From: CAZZIZ01 sp964654535
GTDB taxonomy: Bacteria > Bacteroidota > Bacteroidia > Chitinophagales > UBA2359
Direction: 5' to 3'
DNA: 40,235 nt
Assembly (NCBI GenBank): GCA_964654535.1
Contig: CAZZIZ010000007.1
Location: 1-40,235, forward strand
Below are positions 39,232-40,235 of this stretch, in pieces. The notes beneath the pieces were generated by a model. It was not told the origin of the DNA. It ran no database searches and saw only the letters and a program-made list of their open reading frames with translations. How positions within the stretch are numbered: position 1 is the first letter of the stretch; each line of letters starts with the position of its first letter. The position numbers and the translations under genes were made by a program.

Positions 39232-40235
39232 ATGAACACACATACAACTAGAATTGCTTGCCTTGCCATTTGCCTCTACTTGCTAAGTACCTTCACCGCG
39301 AATGCTCAATTCATTGAAGCCGTAGAAAATCCATTCGGTTTAATGGAGTATCAAGAAGGCAATTTCGTCACCCCAATATTTGTCGACTTTGATAGTGATG
39401 GAGATCAAGATATGATCACTACGATGGGGCTGCAAAATCAACCAGTGTTTTTGTTTGGGCCTGAAAACTCAGGCTTCGAATATTGGGAAAATACTGGTGA
39501 CCCTAGTAATCCAAATTTTGTGGCACCCGTTTGGAATCCTTTTGGATTACAAACGACCGGAGGAGAGGCAAACAGTAGCTACAGCAATTTTGGTGTTAGT
39601 GCCGGGGACCTAGATGGCGATGGTGATATTGACTTGCTTTCATTGGTGGCGTATCCGGTATTTGGAGTATTCAGAAGAGTATTCAAGTATTACGAAAATG
39701 TCGGAAGCGGCGGAGTGGCGAATTATAGCCTTCCCATCGATAATGCTTTTGGACTGAGTAGTAACGACGAGATCGTAGCTTTCCACCTTAGCGATGTTGA
39801 TGGGGACGGTGATCTCGATTTGCTGCATACCGAGTTTGCTGAAAATGATCGAATTTTTGTTCGTGAAAATATTGGGTCAAGTTCTAGCCCTCAATACGCT
39901 GAATCAATCGAATTAATTATTGAAACAACTTCTGGATTCGGGCTAATAAATAAAATAAGCACAGGAGACCTAGACGGAGATGGCGATGAGGATATACTCT
40001 GCGGGGTCAGAGTAGATGGTGAATTTCGTATTTATGAAAACTTAGGAAGTGCAACCTATCAAGAAATAGCATCGGAGGAATTCGATTTGCAAACTGCAAT
40101 AATTCCTCATTATCCTACACTTGTTGATCTGGACAATGATGAAGATCTAGACATTGTGTCTGCAACGCGCACGGAAAGTAGTCCTGATCGCTTCAACTTT
40201 TTGTATTTCGAAAATTTGGGCGAGGATGTTTCTGC
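39232..40235 (+). CDS. FG-GAP/VCBS repeat exported protein (truncated by window end)
   Basis: An open frame of 334 codons from the ATG at 39232 with no stop before the window ends. The signal peptide is IACLAICLYLLSTFTANA after MNTHTTR. At least five calcium-binding FG-GAP loops follow: DFDSDGDQD, DLDGDGDID, DVDGDGDLD, DLDGDGDED and DLDNDEDLD. Several are flanked by aromatic motifs such as YYENVGS and YWENTGD, like the cargo protein at 34258, to which it is probably related. Unlike that protein it has a normal short signal peptide. A C-terminal T9SS domain would be expected beyond the window. TACATTTG (39201-39208) is a perfect -7 box and AGAGGA precedes the start. Confidence 0.88.
   Translation, partial: MNTHTTRIACLAICLYLLSTFTANAQFIEAVENPFGLMEYQEGNFVTPIFVDFDSDGDQDMITTMGLQNQPVFLFGPENSGFEYWENTGDPSNPNFVAPVWNPFGLQTTGGEANSSYSNFGVSAGDLDGDGDIDLLSLVAYPVFGVFRRVFKYYENVGSGGVANYSLPIDNAFGLSSNDEIVAFHLSDVDGDGDLDLLHTEFAENDRIFVRENIGSSSSPQYAESIELIIETTSGFGLINKISTGDLDGDGDEDILCGVRVDGEFRIYENLGSATYQEIASEEFDLQTAIIPHYPTLVDLDNDEDLDIVSATRTESSPDRFNFLYFENLGEDVS

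Overview
The window reads as chromosomal DNA of a member of the Bacteroidota. The evidence is a TonB-dependent receptor with a carboxypeptidase-regulatory-like domain, several secreted proteins with type IX secretion (T9SS) type A C-terminal sorting domains, one type B (gliding-motility-associated, CHU_C) domain, FG-GAP repeat proteins, and -7 boxes of the Bacteroidota form TAnnTTTG. Class or family cannot be fixed from the sequence alone; a marine Saprospiria-like or Cryomorphaceae-like organism is a guess. The sequence is a draft scaffold: two runs of exactly 100 N (3267-3366 and 22560-22659) interrupt genes, and the first creates a false in-frame fusion of two unrelated proteins.

Layout. 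1-4110: a secreted protein with a GyrI-like domain, then a TonB-type receptor and a formylglycine-generating enzyme, each cut by the first gap. 4111-4534: an intergenic region holding a long imperfect palindrome. 4535-9375: a secreted reprolysin-like metallopeptidase overlapping recQ by 4 nt. 9573-13531: three exported proteins (type B T9SS cargo, M23 peptidase, predicted barrel protein) and a tRNA-Asp. 13793-16810: citrate synthase and a large helical protein of unknown function, both on the minus strand. 16888-20159: two T9SS type A cargo proteins, one built of cysteine-pair repeats. 20222-25170: AlkD-like DNA alkylation repair protein, DUF2461 protein, esterase, a gapped gene, a small membrane protein, a bestrophin and a TPMT-like methyltransferase. 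25173-29995: mnmE, a low-molecular-weight tyrosine phosphatase, hisS and hutH. 30303-34204: a tight run of Wzz-like, O-antigen ligase/polymerase-like, TlpA-like and TIGR03032 genes, probably for a surface polysaccharide. 34258-40235: FG-GAP cargo, a DUF885 peptidase-like lipoprotein, a small lipoprotein, DUF952, CIA30 and a second, truncated FG-GAP protein.

Most of the window is housekeeping plus cell-envelope and secreted functions; I see no defence island, prophage, CRISPR array or insertion sequence. The most interesting non-coding signal is a dispersed intergenic element present in five copies (one cut by the window edge). Its short backbone blocks are conserved, and between them sit two stem-loops whose primary sequence differs completely between copies while the arms stay complementary. 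A second, different element is the roughly 165-nt imperfect palindrome at 4208-4373. Several genes also show a TAnnTTTG-like box ending exactly 4 nt before the start codon, which suggests leaderless or nearly leaderless transcripts.
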